A stretch of DNA of 64,000 nt from a bacterium CG_4_9_14_3_um_filter_65_15. Lineage in GTDB: Bacteria > Krumholzibacteriota > Krumholzibacteriia > LZORAL124-64-63. Below, piece by piece: positions 37,284 through 45,606 of this stretch (positions are counted from its first letter, which is position 1; every line of letters begins with the position of its first letter). Under the pieces are notes generated by a model, which saw only the letters and a list, made by a program, of their open reading frames with translations, was not told the DNA's origin and made no database searches. Location: assembly GCA_002790835.1 (NCBI GenBank), contig PFVX01000090.1, positions 1-64,000 of the forward strand, written 5' to 3'. The translations under genes were made by a program, and so were the position numbers.

Positions 37284-38923
37284 CGACAAGGACCCGGTCT
37301 TCAGCCATCTCCCGCCGGGCCCTATTCCTGGCTTTTCTGGTCGCCGCCGCGGCCCTCCTGGTCCACCTGGCCGGCTGTGATGGAATCGGGGATCCCATCG
37401 CTCCCGATGTTTCCGGCGGACGCCTGCAGGGAAGAGTCCTTACCGGTGGACTTCCTTGTTTGGGCTTTATCGAGGCCATCCCCGTCGATGGCGAGACATC
37501 GCTGCGCAAGGAGTACCGGATAGAATTGATGGATGACGGTCGCTTTCATCTGGATGTCCCCGCAGGCCGCTATGTTGTCGAGTTGCACCTCCACCAGGGA
37601 GGCCAATACGGCTATTCGTTCTCCGGTCCCGCAACCGGGAAAAGTCCCCCCGACACCCTGAACGTTGACGCGTTTCACGATACCGGCCATCTGGAGTTTC
37701 CCTTGGCCGGCCTGGCGGTGCCTCTGGAATTTCCCGGGGAAGATACGGACAACCTCTGGATCGGGGCGACACTTTTCCGGAGCGAACAAGATTCCTGGCA
37801 TTACCGGTCCGCCCTTATGTCGGGTTCCACCAATCTCGAAGGCAACGTCGGCGAGATCACGCTCGCCGGTATCTTGCCGGGCCGTTACCGGGTCCGCTTG
37901 GCGATCAACAATGAAACACTCTGGCTGCCCTCCTTCCCCGACAGCGCCTCCGCCGCCTGGTATGACGTTCCCACCGATTCCCTGCTGACCATCCCGTATC
38001 ACCAAAACACGCCCCCCGCCCACCTGGCCGGCCGCGTTGGCGGAGCCTGGCTGGAATTGGGTTCCACCTCCGAACCTCGGGTTTTCTTCATCGCACTGGA
38101 TTCCACTTCGATCACCGATTTTTCGGTTGAAGAAGATGGGACCTTCGCGCGCGACCTCTTCTGGCCGCAGCCCCTCAAGGTGCTGGTATACCAAAACGGC
38201 CCCCCCCAATACGTCGGTGGGCCGTCATTCGCCGAGGCTTCGGTGTTTGACCCTCAACCTGGACAAACGATCACCGGTATCGATATCCAGACCGCCGCCA
38301 TCCTGGTGAAACCCAGCATTTCCCTGGAAACATCCTGGGGATATTTTCCCGGCCAATTCGAACTTTACGACCCCGATGACCTCACCCTTATCGCGCGTTT
38401 CCGATCCTGGGAGGATTCCCCCGAAACCATCGTCCTTTCCAACTTCTGGGAGGGCCGATTCCTCCTGCGCATTGCGCTCCCCGAGTCCGAACGCGGATTC
38501 ATGCCCTGGTATGACCAATGGTATGATGGGGCCGTCGATTCCGACCAGGCTCGGTCGATCGACATAACCCAACCCAGCGAAATCCTTCACCTACCCTGGA
38601 ACGTCCAGGTCGGAGGAGGCGTCAGCGGCCGAGTGGAGGCATCCAATACCCAAACCTCCATATTGGTTTACGTGGCCCAGGCCGACGGAGAAAGCATCTG
38701 GACCCAGTACTGGACCCGATCTTACCAGGAGTTCGAACTCATCGGTCTTCCCGACGGCGAATACAAGGTTGGAGCCGCATATTGGTCCGATGTCTCCGGC
38801 TATTCCGACTCCGAGATACTCGACATCGCTGTCTGGTACCCCGGCACCGGCTGGGACTCCGCCGGAATCATCACCATCGAGGACGCAGGCACCGTCGAGG
38901 GCATCGAGATCCCCCTGGACTGA
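37280..38923 (+). CDS. lipoprotein with carboxypeptidase-regulatory-like repeats, second of a tandem pair
   Basis: A 547-residue predicted lipoprotein; lipobox VHLAGC with Cys33. Repeats such as GGRLQGRVLTGGLPCLGFIE with VPAGRYVVELHL, and GGVSGRVEASNTQTSILV with IGLPDGEYKVGAAYW, parallel those of the preceding gene. Many Trp/Tyr and Asp residues in loops suggest ligand-exposed surfaces. ATG 37280 overlaps the previous stop. No homologous enzyme family recognised. The pair may form one outer-membrane complex. Confidence 0.8.
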   Translation: MTTRTRSSAISRRALFLAFLVAAAALLVHLAGCDGIGDPIAPDVSGGRLQGRVLTGGLPCLGFIEAIPVDGETSLRKEYRIELMDDGRFHLDVPAGRYVVELHLHQGGQYGYSFSGPATGKSPPDTLNVDAFHDTGHLEFPLAGLAVPLEFPGEDTDNLWIGATLFRSEQDSWHYRSALMSGSTNLEGNVGEITLAGILPGRYRVRLAINNETLWLPSFPDSASAAWYDVPTDSLLTIPYHQNTPPAHLAGRVGGAWLELGSTSEPRVFFIALDSTSITDFSVEEDGTFARDLFWPQPLKVLVYQNGPPQYVGGPSFAEASVFDPQPGQTITGIDIQTAAILVKPSISLETSWGYFPGQFELYDPDDLTLIARFRSWEDSPETIVLSNFWEGRFLLRIALPESERGFMPWYDQWYDGAVDSDQARSIDITQPSEILHLPWNVQVGGGVSGRVEASNTQTSILVYVAQADGESIWTQYWTRSYQEFELIGLPDGEYKVGAAYWSDVSGYSDSEILDIAVWYPGTGWDSAGIITIEDAGTVEGIEIPLD

Positions 38924-39041
38924 AATCCCCCGAATCGAGAAAACTCTGGCCACAGCACCTTGGCAGCGGTAATTTAACCCTGAATGCGCCGCCGCACCGC
39001 AGCCGTCCTGCGGTATGGTCTTTCTTTTGGATGGAGCCTTC

Positions 39042-40847
39042 ATGGATATCGCGATGAACTCACCTGTGCATACGTTCCACATCCCCGTCATGGGCACAGG
39101 GTTCACCATCGACACCCCCCTGAAGGTTGCCCACTACGGCATATCCTCGGCTATCTCCCTGGTTGACGACCGGTTCATCGAACAGATGCGGTCGCGGATC
39201 TGCCGGGACCACGGCGAACCCTACGAACCCATCGCCGACAAGGACGAGGACGCCCGTGCGCGACGCATCACCGCCTACCTCGACCTCCTGGACACCCTCG
39301 TGCATCGCAACGTCGAACGGGTGCGCAACTCCGTGTTCGCCAAGGGCAGCGAGATCGCCCGCTACTTCGAGCTGCTGCCCCCCTCGCCCCTTCGCCGGCT
39401 CTACGAAAGCATGGAGGCCAAACTCGACGGCCCCGAGCGCCTTCAGCTCCAGGAAAACCTGCGGCAGTTCGTGCAGCCGGGCGGCATCGACGTGAACATC
39501 ATGACCAAGCTGGACAACGACCGCGACCGCAGCGGCCATAAGCTGCCCGATCGCTGCTCCGACGCCCTGAGCGCTCTGCGTGGTTTCATGAACAGCCGGG
39601 TCGAAGGCTCGCTGGTCCTGTCGGCCGGCATGAATCGCCGGCTGTTTTCCTACATGGGGGAATTCAAGGACCTGACCGCCGACAAGGGCGCCGGTCTGCG
39701 CAAGCGCATCGTCCTGAAGGTCAGCGACTACCGCTCGGCCCTGGTGCAGGGCAAGCTGCTGGCCCGCCTGGGCCTGCCCGTGGCGGAATTCCGGGTCGAA
39801 TCGGGATTGAACTGCGGCGGCCACGCCTTCGGTGGCGCCGGCAAGCTGCTGGGCCCGGTGCTGGAGGAGTTCAAGCAGGAGAAGGCCCAGCTGGCCGAGA
39901 CCCTGCGTAACGTGCGCAGCCAGACGCTCAAGGCCCTGGGGTGCGGCGATTCCTGCGATGACGACACCCTCGTGCCCCGCATCACGGTCCAGGGCGGGCT
40001 CGGCGATCCCGACGAGGAGCGTCTGTTGCGCGAGGTCTACGGCGTGGACGGCACCGGCTGGGGCAGCGCCTTCCTGTTCGTCCCCGAGGCCGTGAACATC
40101 GACCCCGCAAGCCTGCAACAGTTGATCGACGCGGGGGAACAGGACATCCGGCTGAGTGGCGCCTCGCCCCTGGGGGTCCCCTTCTGGAACCTTACGACCT
40201 CAGCCAGTGAGCAGAAGCGCCTGCAGCGCATCTCCTCCGACCAACCGGGCAGCCCCTGTCCCAAGGGCTACCTGGTTTCCAGTTCCGAGTTCACCACTAT
40301 GCCCCTGTGCACGGCCAGCCGCGCCTTCCAGCGGCGCAAACTGGAACAGATCGATCTGTCGCAACTGTCATCGGTGGACAAGCGACGCGCCCAGGAAGAT
40401 GTGGTGGCCAAGGCCTGCATCTGCCACGACCTTTCCGGCTGCGCCACCGTGCCTCTGGAGATCGACCCCGGGGCCACCCCGGCGATCTGCTGCGGCCCCA
40501 ATGCCGCTTACTTCCAGCAAGCCGTCACCCTGAAGGAAATGATCGACCACATCTACGGCCGGGCCCGCATCGCCCTCCACGGCAATCGGCCCCACATGTT
40601 CCTCAAGGAACTGTCCCTGCACATCGAACAGCTGCGCAAGGATCTCTCCGAACACGCCGAGGCTCCCTCGGAAATGATGAAGAAGGCCGTCACCGAGACC
40701 CGCGAGAACCTGCAGCAGGGCATCGCCCACTACCGTGAACTGGCCGCCCGCCTGGGCCGGGATAACAGCCGCTCCTTTCTGGCCGGCCTGGACCAGCTCC
40801 AGGGTGAGCTGATGGAACTCGGCCTGAAGAGCAAGGTGCGGGGCTGA
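39042..40847 (+). CDS. unrecognised conserved-looking protein with cysteine clusters
   Basis: A 601-residue soluble protein, no signal peptide. The N-terminus reads PVHTFHIPVMGTGFTIDTPL; central parts have KVSDYRSALVQGKLLARLG and ESGLNCGGHAFGGAGKLLG, then ITVQGGLGDPDEERLLREVYGV. Cysteines are concentrated in the second half: Cys301 and Cys305 (CGDSC), Cys406, Cys423, Cys459-Cys461-Cys467 (CICHDLSGC) and Cys483-Cys484. This pattern would suit a metal or Fe-S site. The glycine-rich N-terminal and mid segments recall FMN-binding TIM barrels of the nitronate monooxygenase type, but this is weak. ATG 39042 has GGAG five bases upstream. Stands alone as a transcription unit. Function not assigned. 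Confidence 0.75.
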   Translation: MDIAMNSPVHTFHIPVMGTGFTIDTPLKVAHYGISSAISLVDDRFIEQMRSRICRDHGEPYEPIADKDEDARARRITAYLDLLDTLVHRNVERVRNSVFAKGSEIARYFELLPPSPLRRLYESMEAKLDGPERLQLQENLRQFVQPGGIDVNIMTKLDNDRDRSGHKLPDRCSDALSALRGFMNSRVEGSLVLSAGMNRRLFSYMGEFKDLTADKGAGLRKRIVLKVSDYRSALVQGKLLARLGLPVAEFRVESGLNCGGHAFGGAGKLLGPVLEEFKQEKAQLAETLRNVRSQTLKALGCGDSCDDDTLVPRITVQGGLGDPDEERLLREVYGVDGTGWGSAFLFVPEAVNIDPASLQQLIDAGEQDIRLSGASPLGVPFWNLTTSASEQKRLQRISSDQPGSPCPKGYLVSSSEFTTMPLCTASRAFQRRKLEQIDLSQLSSVDKRRAQEDVVAKACICHDLSGCATVPLEIDPGATPAICCGPNAAYFQQAVTLKEMIDHIYGRARIALHGNRPHMFLKELSLHIEQLRKDLSEHAEAPSEMMKKAVTETRENLQQGIAHYRELAARLGRDNSRSFLAGLDQLQGELMELGLKSKVRG

Positions 40848-40851
40848 CGAT

Positions 40852-40880
40852 TTCTTCACCCATGGTTTTTGTGTTATAAT
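40852..40880 (+). promoter_or_regulatory. candidate promoter of the M14 carboxypeptidase gene
   Basis: A perfect TATAAT at 40875-40880 stands in an AT-rich patch (TTTTTGTGTTATAATAAG) between two GC-rich genes. The -35 position (TTCTTC, 40852-40857) is poor. It lies about 70 bp upstream of the chosen start. Confidence 0.45.
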
Positions 40881-40950
40881 AAGCCAGGGATTTCTCCAAT
40901 CATCACCTATGGCCTGGGTCTCCCTGTCCTCGAAAGGACCGTCGAGTCTG

Positions 40951-43242
40951 ATGTCACCCTTTATCCGCCGCGCGGGCATTCTTTTCCTGGTATTCGCTCT
41001 CCTGGTGCCCGGTATCGGAACGGCGGCATCGCAGGTCCAACCGGCCGCGCCCCAATGGACAGTCGCCCAATACGATGATTTCCCCGTACGAATTACGCTG
41101 GAGGATCCCTCCGCTCTCGGCCGCCTGCTGGCTGCCGTGCCCCTCGCCGATTTCAACCGCGAACAGATCCAACCCATGCCCGACGGGTCCCTGGTCATCA
41201 CGCCTCGGATCACCGGGCGGGAGGCCGCCGACCTGACCGCCGCCGGGTACTTCTTCACGCGCGTGTGGGATCGCGAGCAGGAGGGCCGCCGCGCCGTGGA
41301 GGCCTTCTGGGCCGACCAGCAGGCCAAGGGCTTTCCCGCCCAGGATCCGGACAAGGCCCTCTATTACCCTACCCACGCCCAGATCGGCAGCGATTTTGCC
41401 GCCCTGGCCGCCGCCAACCCGACCATCGCCCGCACCGTCACCTGGGGCACCACGGTGCAGGGTCGCGAGCTGTGGGGCATCGTGATCTCCGACGACGTGC
41501 AGAACACCGAGGCCGAACCCGAGGTGCGCCTGTCCAGCACCATCCACGGCGACGAGCCCGTGGGCATGGTCCTGTTGTGGAATCTGGCCCAGTACCTGGT
41601 GAACAACTACGGCCGGCCCGGCTACGAGACCGTGACCGACCTGGTCAACTCCACCGAGATCCACATCATGCCCCTGCACAACCCCGACGGCTATGTGGCC
41701 GGCACGCGGACCAACGCCCACTCCGTGGACATGAATCGCAATTTTCCCGAGCCCGCCGGCACCCACGCCACGCAGGAGCCGGAGAACATCGCCTTCATGA
41801 ACTACGCCCAGGATCACCACTTCGTGATCAGCCAGAACGGGCACGGCGGCGCCCTGGTGGTGAACTACCCCTGGGACTTCACCGATGTCCGGGCACCGGA
41901 CAACGACGCCCTCATCCAGCTCTCCCTGGAGTACTCGACCTACAACCTGCCCATGTACAACAGCACGTCCTTCTCCCAGGGCATCACCAACGGGGCGGAT
42001 TGGTACGTGGCCACCGGCACGCTGCAGGACTGGTCCTACGGCATCACCGACTGCATCGACGTGACCGTCGAACTCGGCAACAGCAAATGGCCGGCCGCCT
42101 CGCAGCTCGACGCCTTGTGGGACGACAACCGCGAGAGCCTGCTGCATTACATCGATGCTTCCCACTACGGGATCCACGGCGTGGTGACCGATTCGACGAG
42201 CGGCCTGCCCCTGGATGCGACCATCACCGTGACCGGCAACGGCATGCCCGTGCATACCGACCCGGAACACGGCGACTACACCAAGCTCCTGGATACCGGC
42301 ACCTTCGATCTGACCTTCACCGCGACCGGGTACTCCGGCAAGACCATCAGCGGCGTCAGCACGACCTGGGGCACGCCCACCACCCTGGATGTGGCGCTGG
42401 TTTCCCTGGGCCCCACGGTGATCGACACCCTGTTCGTCTCGGATTGCGAGAGCGGCGCCCCCGGCTGGACCGGGGACTGGGCGACCGCCGGGCCGGGCTT
42501 CAATTCCACACTGGCTCTGACCGACAGCCCGTCCGGCGATTATCCCGCCGGCGCGAACACCATCACGACCATGGTCGCGGGAGTCGATCTGAGCGACACC
42601 ACCATCATCGCCGGTGAGTTGCGCTTCGAGGCCATGTGGGACATCGAGGCGAACTACGACGCCTGCTTCCTGGAGGGCTCCACCAACGGCGGTGTGAGCT
42701 GGTTTGCCGTCGACACCGACCACACCCAGGGCGCCAGCGGCAACGGCGTCCAGAATCCTTCCGGCACACCCGTCTTCGACGGCATCCAGAGCAGCTGGGT
42801 GCTCAACACCGTCGACCTGGCCCCCGTCCTGGGCCAGGCCGACCTGCGGTTGCGCTTCCGGATGGCCAGCGACAGCGCCATCTCGGGCGCCGGGTTCGCC
42901 TTCGACGATCTGGTCCTCGATGTGATGCGCCTGGACACCGTCTCGCCCGTTCCGCGTCCCGTTCCCGGACTGGCCGCCATTTCCGCCGCGCCCAATCCCT
43001 TCAACCCGACCACCGGGATCGCCTTCACCGTGCCACAGGACGGCCCGGTCCGGGTGACCATCTGTGATCTGAAAGGTCGGCGCGTGCGCACCCTGGTCGA
43101 CGAGACCCTGCCTGCCGGCCAGCACACCCGGCGTTGGGACGGACGCACGGACGACGGCGCCCGGGCCGCCAGCGGCGTGTATCTGGCGCGTCTGGTCAGC
43201 GGAGACCGGCGCGCGGTCACCAAGCTGACCTTGTTGAAGTAG
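40951..43242 (+). CDS. secreted M14 zinc carboxypeptidase with C-terminal sorting domain
   Basis: An exported metallocarboxypeptidase of about 763 residues. Signal peptide RRAGILFLVFALLVPGIGTAA. The M14 domain shows zinc ligands in STIHGDEPVGM (HxxE), the RNFP substrate-binding motif in DMNRNFPEP and the catalytic Glu in VTVELGNSKWP. A transthyretin-like carboxypeptidase-regulatory domain follows (YGIHGVVTDSTSGLPLDATI), then a jelly-roll segment (FVSDCESGAPGWTGDWA) and a FlgD-like sorting domain entered by SAAPNPFNPTTGIAFTV and ending RAVTKLTLLK. It probably trims peptides outside the cell. ATG 40951 is preferred; ATG 40909 is possible, ribosome sites are weak for both. Confidence 0.92.
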   Translation: MSPFIRRAGILFLVFALLVPGIGTAASQVQPAAPQWTVAQYDDFPVRITLEDPSALGRLLAAVPLADFNREQIQPMPDGSLVITPRITGREAADLTAAGYFFTRVWDREQEGRRAVEAFWADQQAKGFPAQDPDKALYYPTHAQIGSDFAALAAANPTIARTVTWGTTVQGRELWGIVISDDVQNTEAEPEVRLSSTIHGDEPVGMVLLWNLAQYLVNNYGRPGYETVTDLVNSTEIHIMPLHNPDGYVAGTRTNAHSVDMNRNFPEPAGTHATQEPENIAFMNYAQDHHFVISQNGHGGALVVNYPWDFTDVRAPDNDALIQLSLEYSTYNLPMYNSTSFSQGITNGADWYVATGTLQDWSYGITDCIDVTVELGNSKWPAASQLDALWDDNRESLLHYIDASHYGIHGVVTDSTSGLPLDATITVTGNGMPVHTDPEHGDYTKLLDTGTFDLTFTATGYSGKTISGVSTTWGTPTTLDVALVSLGPTVIDTLFVSDCESGAPGWTGDWATAGPGFNSTLALTDSPSGDYPAGANTITTMVAGVDLSDTTIIAGELRFEAMWDIEANYDACFLEGSTNGGVSWFAVDTDHTQGASGNGVQNPSGTPVFDGIQSSWVLNTVDLAPVLGQADLRLRFRMASDSAISGAGFAFDDLVLDVMRLDTVSPVPRPVPGLAAISAAPNPFNPTTGIAFTVPQDGPVRVTICDLKGRRVRTLVDETLPAGQHTRRWDGRTDDGARAASGVYLARLVSGDRRAVTKLTLLK

Positions 43243-43434
43243 TTCGCCTGGGGACCGGGAGGACGGGCCACCGTCCCTCCCGGCTCCGGTTTCGGTTGCA
43301 TTCCCGGCTTGAAATCATAGTTTGGTGGGCAAGCCCCGGCGCTGCGGATACCGCGCGAGCGCCCCGGATCCGGCTCATGCTGCTGCCGTGTCTCGGTTCT
43401 TTTCCCTATCGGCAGCACCGAAGGATGATCCGGC

Positions 43435-43854
43435 ATGATCGAGAACGGCAAGGCCGTGAAGGTCCACTTCAAGGGCACCCTGGGCGACGGAACCGTGTTC
43501 GACAGCTCCGAGGGCCGCGACCCCATCGAGTTCGTGGTCGGCGAAGGTTCGGTAATCCCCGGCTTCGAGAGCGCAGTCACCGAAATGGCGGTCGCCGAGA
43601 CCAAGACCATCACCATTCCCTGCGCCGAGGCCTACGGCGAGACGCGCGAGGAAATGGTCGGCCAGATCCCCCTGGCCAACCTGCCCGAGGACATGGAACC
43701 CGAAGTGGGCATGATGCTGCAGATGAATTCGCCCGAGGGATCCATCCCCGTGCGCATCGTGGGCCTGGAAGGGGACATGGTCACCCTGGACGCCAACCAC
43801 CCCCTGGCCGGCGAGGACCTGACCTTCGAGTTGACCCTGGTGGAGATCGGCTGA
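43435..43854 (+). CDS. FKBP-type peptidyl-prolyl isomerase, SlyD-like
   Basis: A 139-residue cytosolic FKBP with an insert-in-flap layout as in SlyD: KVHFKGTLGDGTVFDSSEGRDP opens the FKBP part, FVVGEGSVIPGFESAV is the active-site strand, and the insert GETREEMVGQIPLANLP precedes HPLAGEDLTFELTLVEI. The histidine-rich metal tail of E. coli SlyD is absent. It speeds proline isomerisation and acts as chaperone. Separate transcription unit, closed by a hairpin shared with the convergent operon. Confidence 0.92.
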   Translation: MIENGKAVKVHFKGTLGDGTVFDSSEGRDPIEFVVGEGSVIPGFESAVTEMAVAETKTITIPCAEAYGETREEMVGQIPLANLPEDMEPEVGMMLQMNSPEGSIPVRIVGLEGDMVTLDANHPLAGEDLTFELTLVEIG

Positions 43855-43861
43855 TTCGAGA

Positions 43862-43885
43862 CGGCCTTCCGCACGCGGAAGGCCG
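43862..43885. terminator. hairpin between convergent transcription units
   Basis: CGGCCTTCCGC and GCGGAAGGCCG form an 11-bp inverted repeat with only two bases between the arms, so the RNA loop would open further. It lies between the SlyD-like stop and the ABC ATPase stop. No U-tract on either side, but the position suits a bidirectional transcript end. Confidence 0.6.
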
Positions 43886-43911
43886 GTTCCCTGCCCTAGC
43901 CACCCTGCGGC

Positions 43912-44877
43912 TCAGATCTGGTCCAGAACCTCGCCAGCCCGCAAACGGCGGCGCAGTTCCATCAACCGGGCATCCAGTGCCTTCAGTTCGACCAGGTTCG
44001 CCCGCTCCCCGGCGCTCGGGGCGATGACCTTCGTCATGGCCCCGCCGCCGATCACCACACGGCGATCCCCCATGAGGGCCAAGATCGGGTCGTGGGTGGC
44101 CATCAGAACGATTTTCTCCTGCTGGATGAGGATATCCAGAGCCTGCCTGCGGTCGATGCCCGCGTTTTCGATCTCATCGATGAGAACCACCGGGCTGGCG
44201 CTCAGCACCGCGATGTCGGCGATCATCAGGGCCCGGGACTGGCCGCCCGACAGACTGGTGATGGGCGTGTCCATGGCGAAGGGTTCGCCCGCCAGTTCAT
44301 TGGCCCAGGTCGCGATGCGTTCGATCTTCTCCAAGGGCTCTGGCGCCTGTCGGGATTCGGCGTGGAGGGAGAGGAAGTCCCGCACCGAGAGATCCATGAC
44401 GAAGTTCATGTTCTGGCTGAGCTGGGCCACCAGGTGCATCCCGGAACCCCCGCGCCACCTGTTGTCGGGAACCTCCCCGTTGATCAGCACGTGGCGCCCG
44501 GTGGGCGTGTCCCCGCGGGCAACCCATTCGATGTCCGCCAGCAACCGGCTCTTGCCGCTTCCGGTCGGCCCGACGATGCAGAGCACTTCCCCCGCGCGCG
44601 CGGTCAGTTCGGCCACGGGTTCGGGACTGCCGTCCTTGGCTCGCCCCCCCTTGATGGTCAGCTCGCGGACCGGTTCCTCCCCGGAGCCCAGGAAAGCCTC
44701 CATCTCCGCGATGAACGCCGCCATGTCCTGCAAAACCGTGGGGTCCACCACGACGTCCAGGGCCGTATCCGGCCGGTCCAGGACATTCGCCAGGCCCTTT
44801 TCCTGAAGGAACTGAGCCGCAAACGGCCAGCGGCCCAGGACCGTTTCCACCGTCATTCCGCCCAGGTCGGCGCTCAT
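43912..44877 (-). CDS. soluble ABC ATPase of a permease-less trio
   Basis: A 321-residue ATP-binding-cassette protein. An N-terminal piece (about 1-60, MTVETVLGRWPFAAQFLQEKG) looks like the short DUF1858-type helical domain. The cassette has Walker A GPTGSGKS, signature SLSGGQSRALMIADIAVL, Walker B VVLIDEIENAGIDRR and the H-loop MATHDP. The D-loop NAGID is not that of common importers. No membrane protein lies beside it; its partners are the HypB-like GTPase, overlapping by four bases, and the cytosolic binding protein. It may power a metal- or cofactor-insertion step rather than transport. This is inference. Confidence 0.88.
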   Translation of the reverse strand: MSADLGGMTVETVLGRWPFAAQFLQEKGLANVLDRPDTALDVVVDPTVLQDMAAFIAEMEAFLGSGEEPVRELTIKGGRAKDGSPEPVAELTARAGEVLCIVGPTGSGKSRLLADIEWVARGDTPTGRHVLINGEVPDNRWRGGSGMHLVAQLSQNMNFVMDLSVRDFLSLHAESRQAPEPLEKIERIATWANELAGEPFAMDTPITSLSGGQSRALMIADIAVLSASPVVLIDEIENAGIDRRQALDILIQQEKIVLMATHDPILALMGDRRVVIGGGAMTKVIAPSAGERANLVELKALDARLMELRRRLRAGEVLDQI

Positions 44878-45605
44878 GGCTCGCCTCCCGGCCCGCCGTC
44901 GGTCTTGGCTCCGGTGGGAAGGTCCAGATCCATCTTCCGTACATTGCCGAGCTGATAGTCGGCCCCGATGCGGGTTTCGCCCAGGCAGTAGGAACAGAGT
45001 GCCGCCGGCATGGAGAAGCGCAACTTGAGTCCCTCCACCGTGGCCGTCTCCCTGGTGCCCGACCACAGGGTGCCCAGCTCGTAGCTGCCCTGCCCGGTGA
45101 TGCCGTTGACGTGCAGGATCGACGCTTGGGGATTGACCATGCGCACGCGTGCGGCGAAAACCTCGCGCTCGGCCTGGCTGACGATGTCCCCCTTGGTGAT
45201 CACGACCACGTCGGCGGCCTTCAGCATGGGCCCGATTTTGCGCGGGGCGTCGGTGCCGCTCAGGTTGTCGATGACGCACACCGCCAGCACCCCGCGAATG
45301 TGAGGGGAGCAGCGGTTGCAGAGCCCGGCGCTCTCGCTGACCAGCATGTCCAGCCCCGTGGCCAGACCCCACTGGACGCATTCCTCCACGTTGCTGACGA
45401 AATAGTGATCCGGACACAGCGCCCCGGCCAGCCCTTTGCGCACGGGGATGCCGCGCTTGCGGTACAGGACGTCGTCCTCGGTGGCCAGGCAGTCGAACTT
45501 CACCACCCCCACCTTGTGGCCTTCGCCCTGGATGTGCTCCAGGGTCTTGATGATGACGGCGGTCTTGCCCACCGCCGGAGGTCCGCTGACGGTCACGAAA
45601 CGCAT
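44874..45605 (-). CDS. HypB/UreG-like G3E GTPase with two CxxC motifs
   Basis: A 243-residue P-loop GTPase of the G3E metallochaperone group. Walker A is GPPAVGKT (8-15), base recognition TKGD (137-140). In the switch region, where HypB carries its metal-binding cysteine, it has SESAGLCNRCSPH with Cys96-x-x-Cys99. A second pair, Cys204-x-x-Cys207, lies in AALCSYCLGETRIG near the C-terminus. Relatives deliver nickel or other metals to enzymes using GTP. ATG 45605 (MRFVTVSGPP) gives the family start. It sits between the ABC ATPase and the binding protein genes in one tight operon. Confidence 0.87.
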   Translation of the reverse strand: MRFVTVSGPPAVGKTAVIIKTLEHIQGEGHKVGVVKFDCLATEDDVLYRKRGIPVRKGLAGALCPDHYFVSNVEECVQWGLATGLDMLVSESAGLCNRCSPHIRGVLAVCVIDNLSGTDAPRKIGPMLKAADVVVITKGDIVSQAEREVFAARVRMVNPQASILHVNGITGQGSYELGTLWSGTRETATVEGLKLRFSMPAALCSYCLGETRIGADYQLGNVRKMDLDLPTGAKTDGGPGGEP

Positions 45606-45606
45606 C

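Noticed and set aside
38960-39020. Hairpin ACCGCAG-CCGTC-CTGCGGT after the second lipoprotein gene
   Set aside because: Only seven base pairs and no T-tract; too weak to call a terminator.
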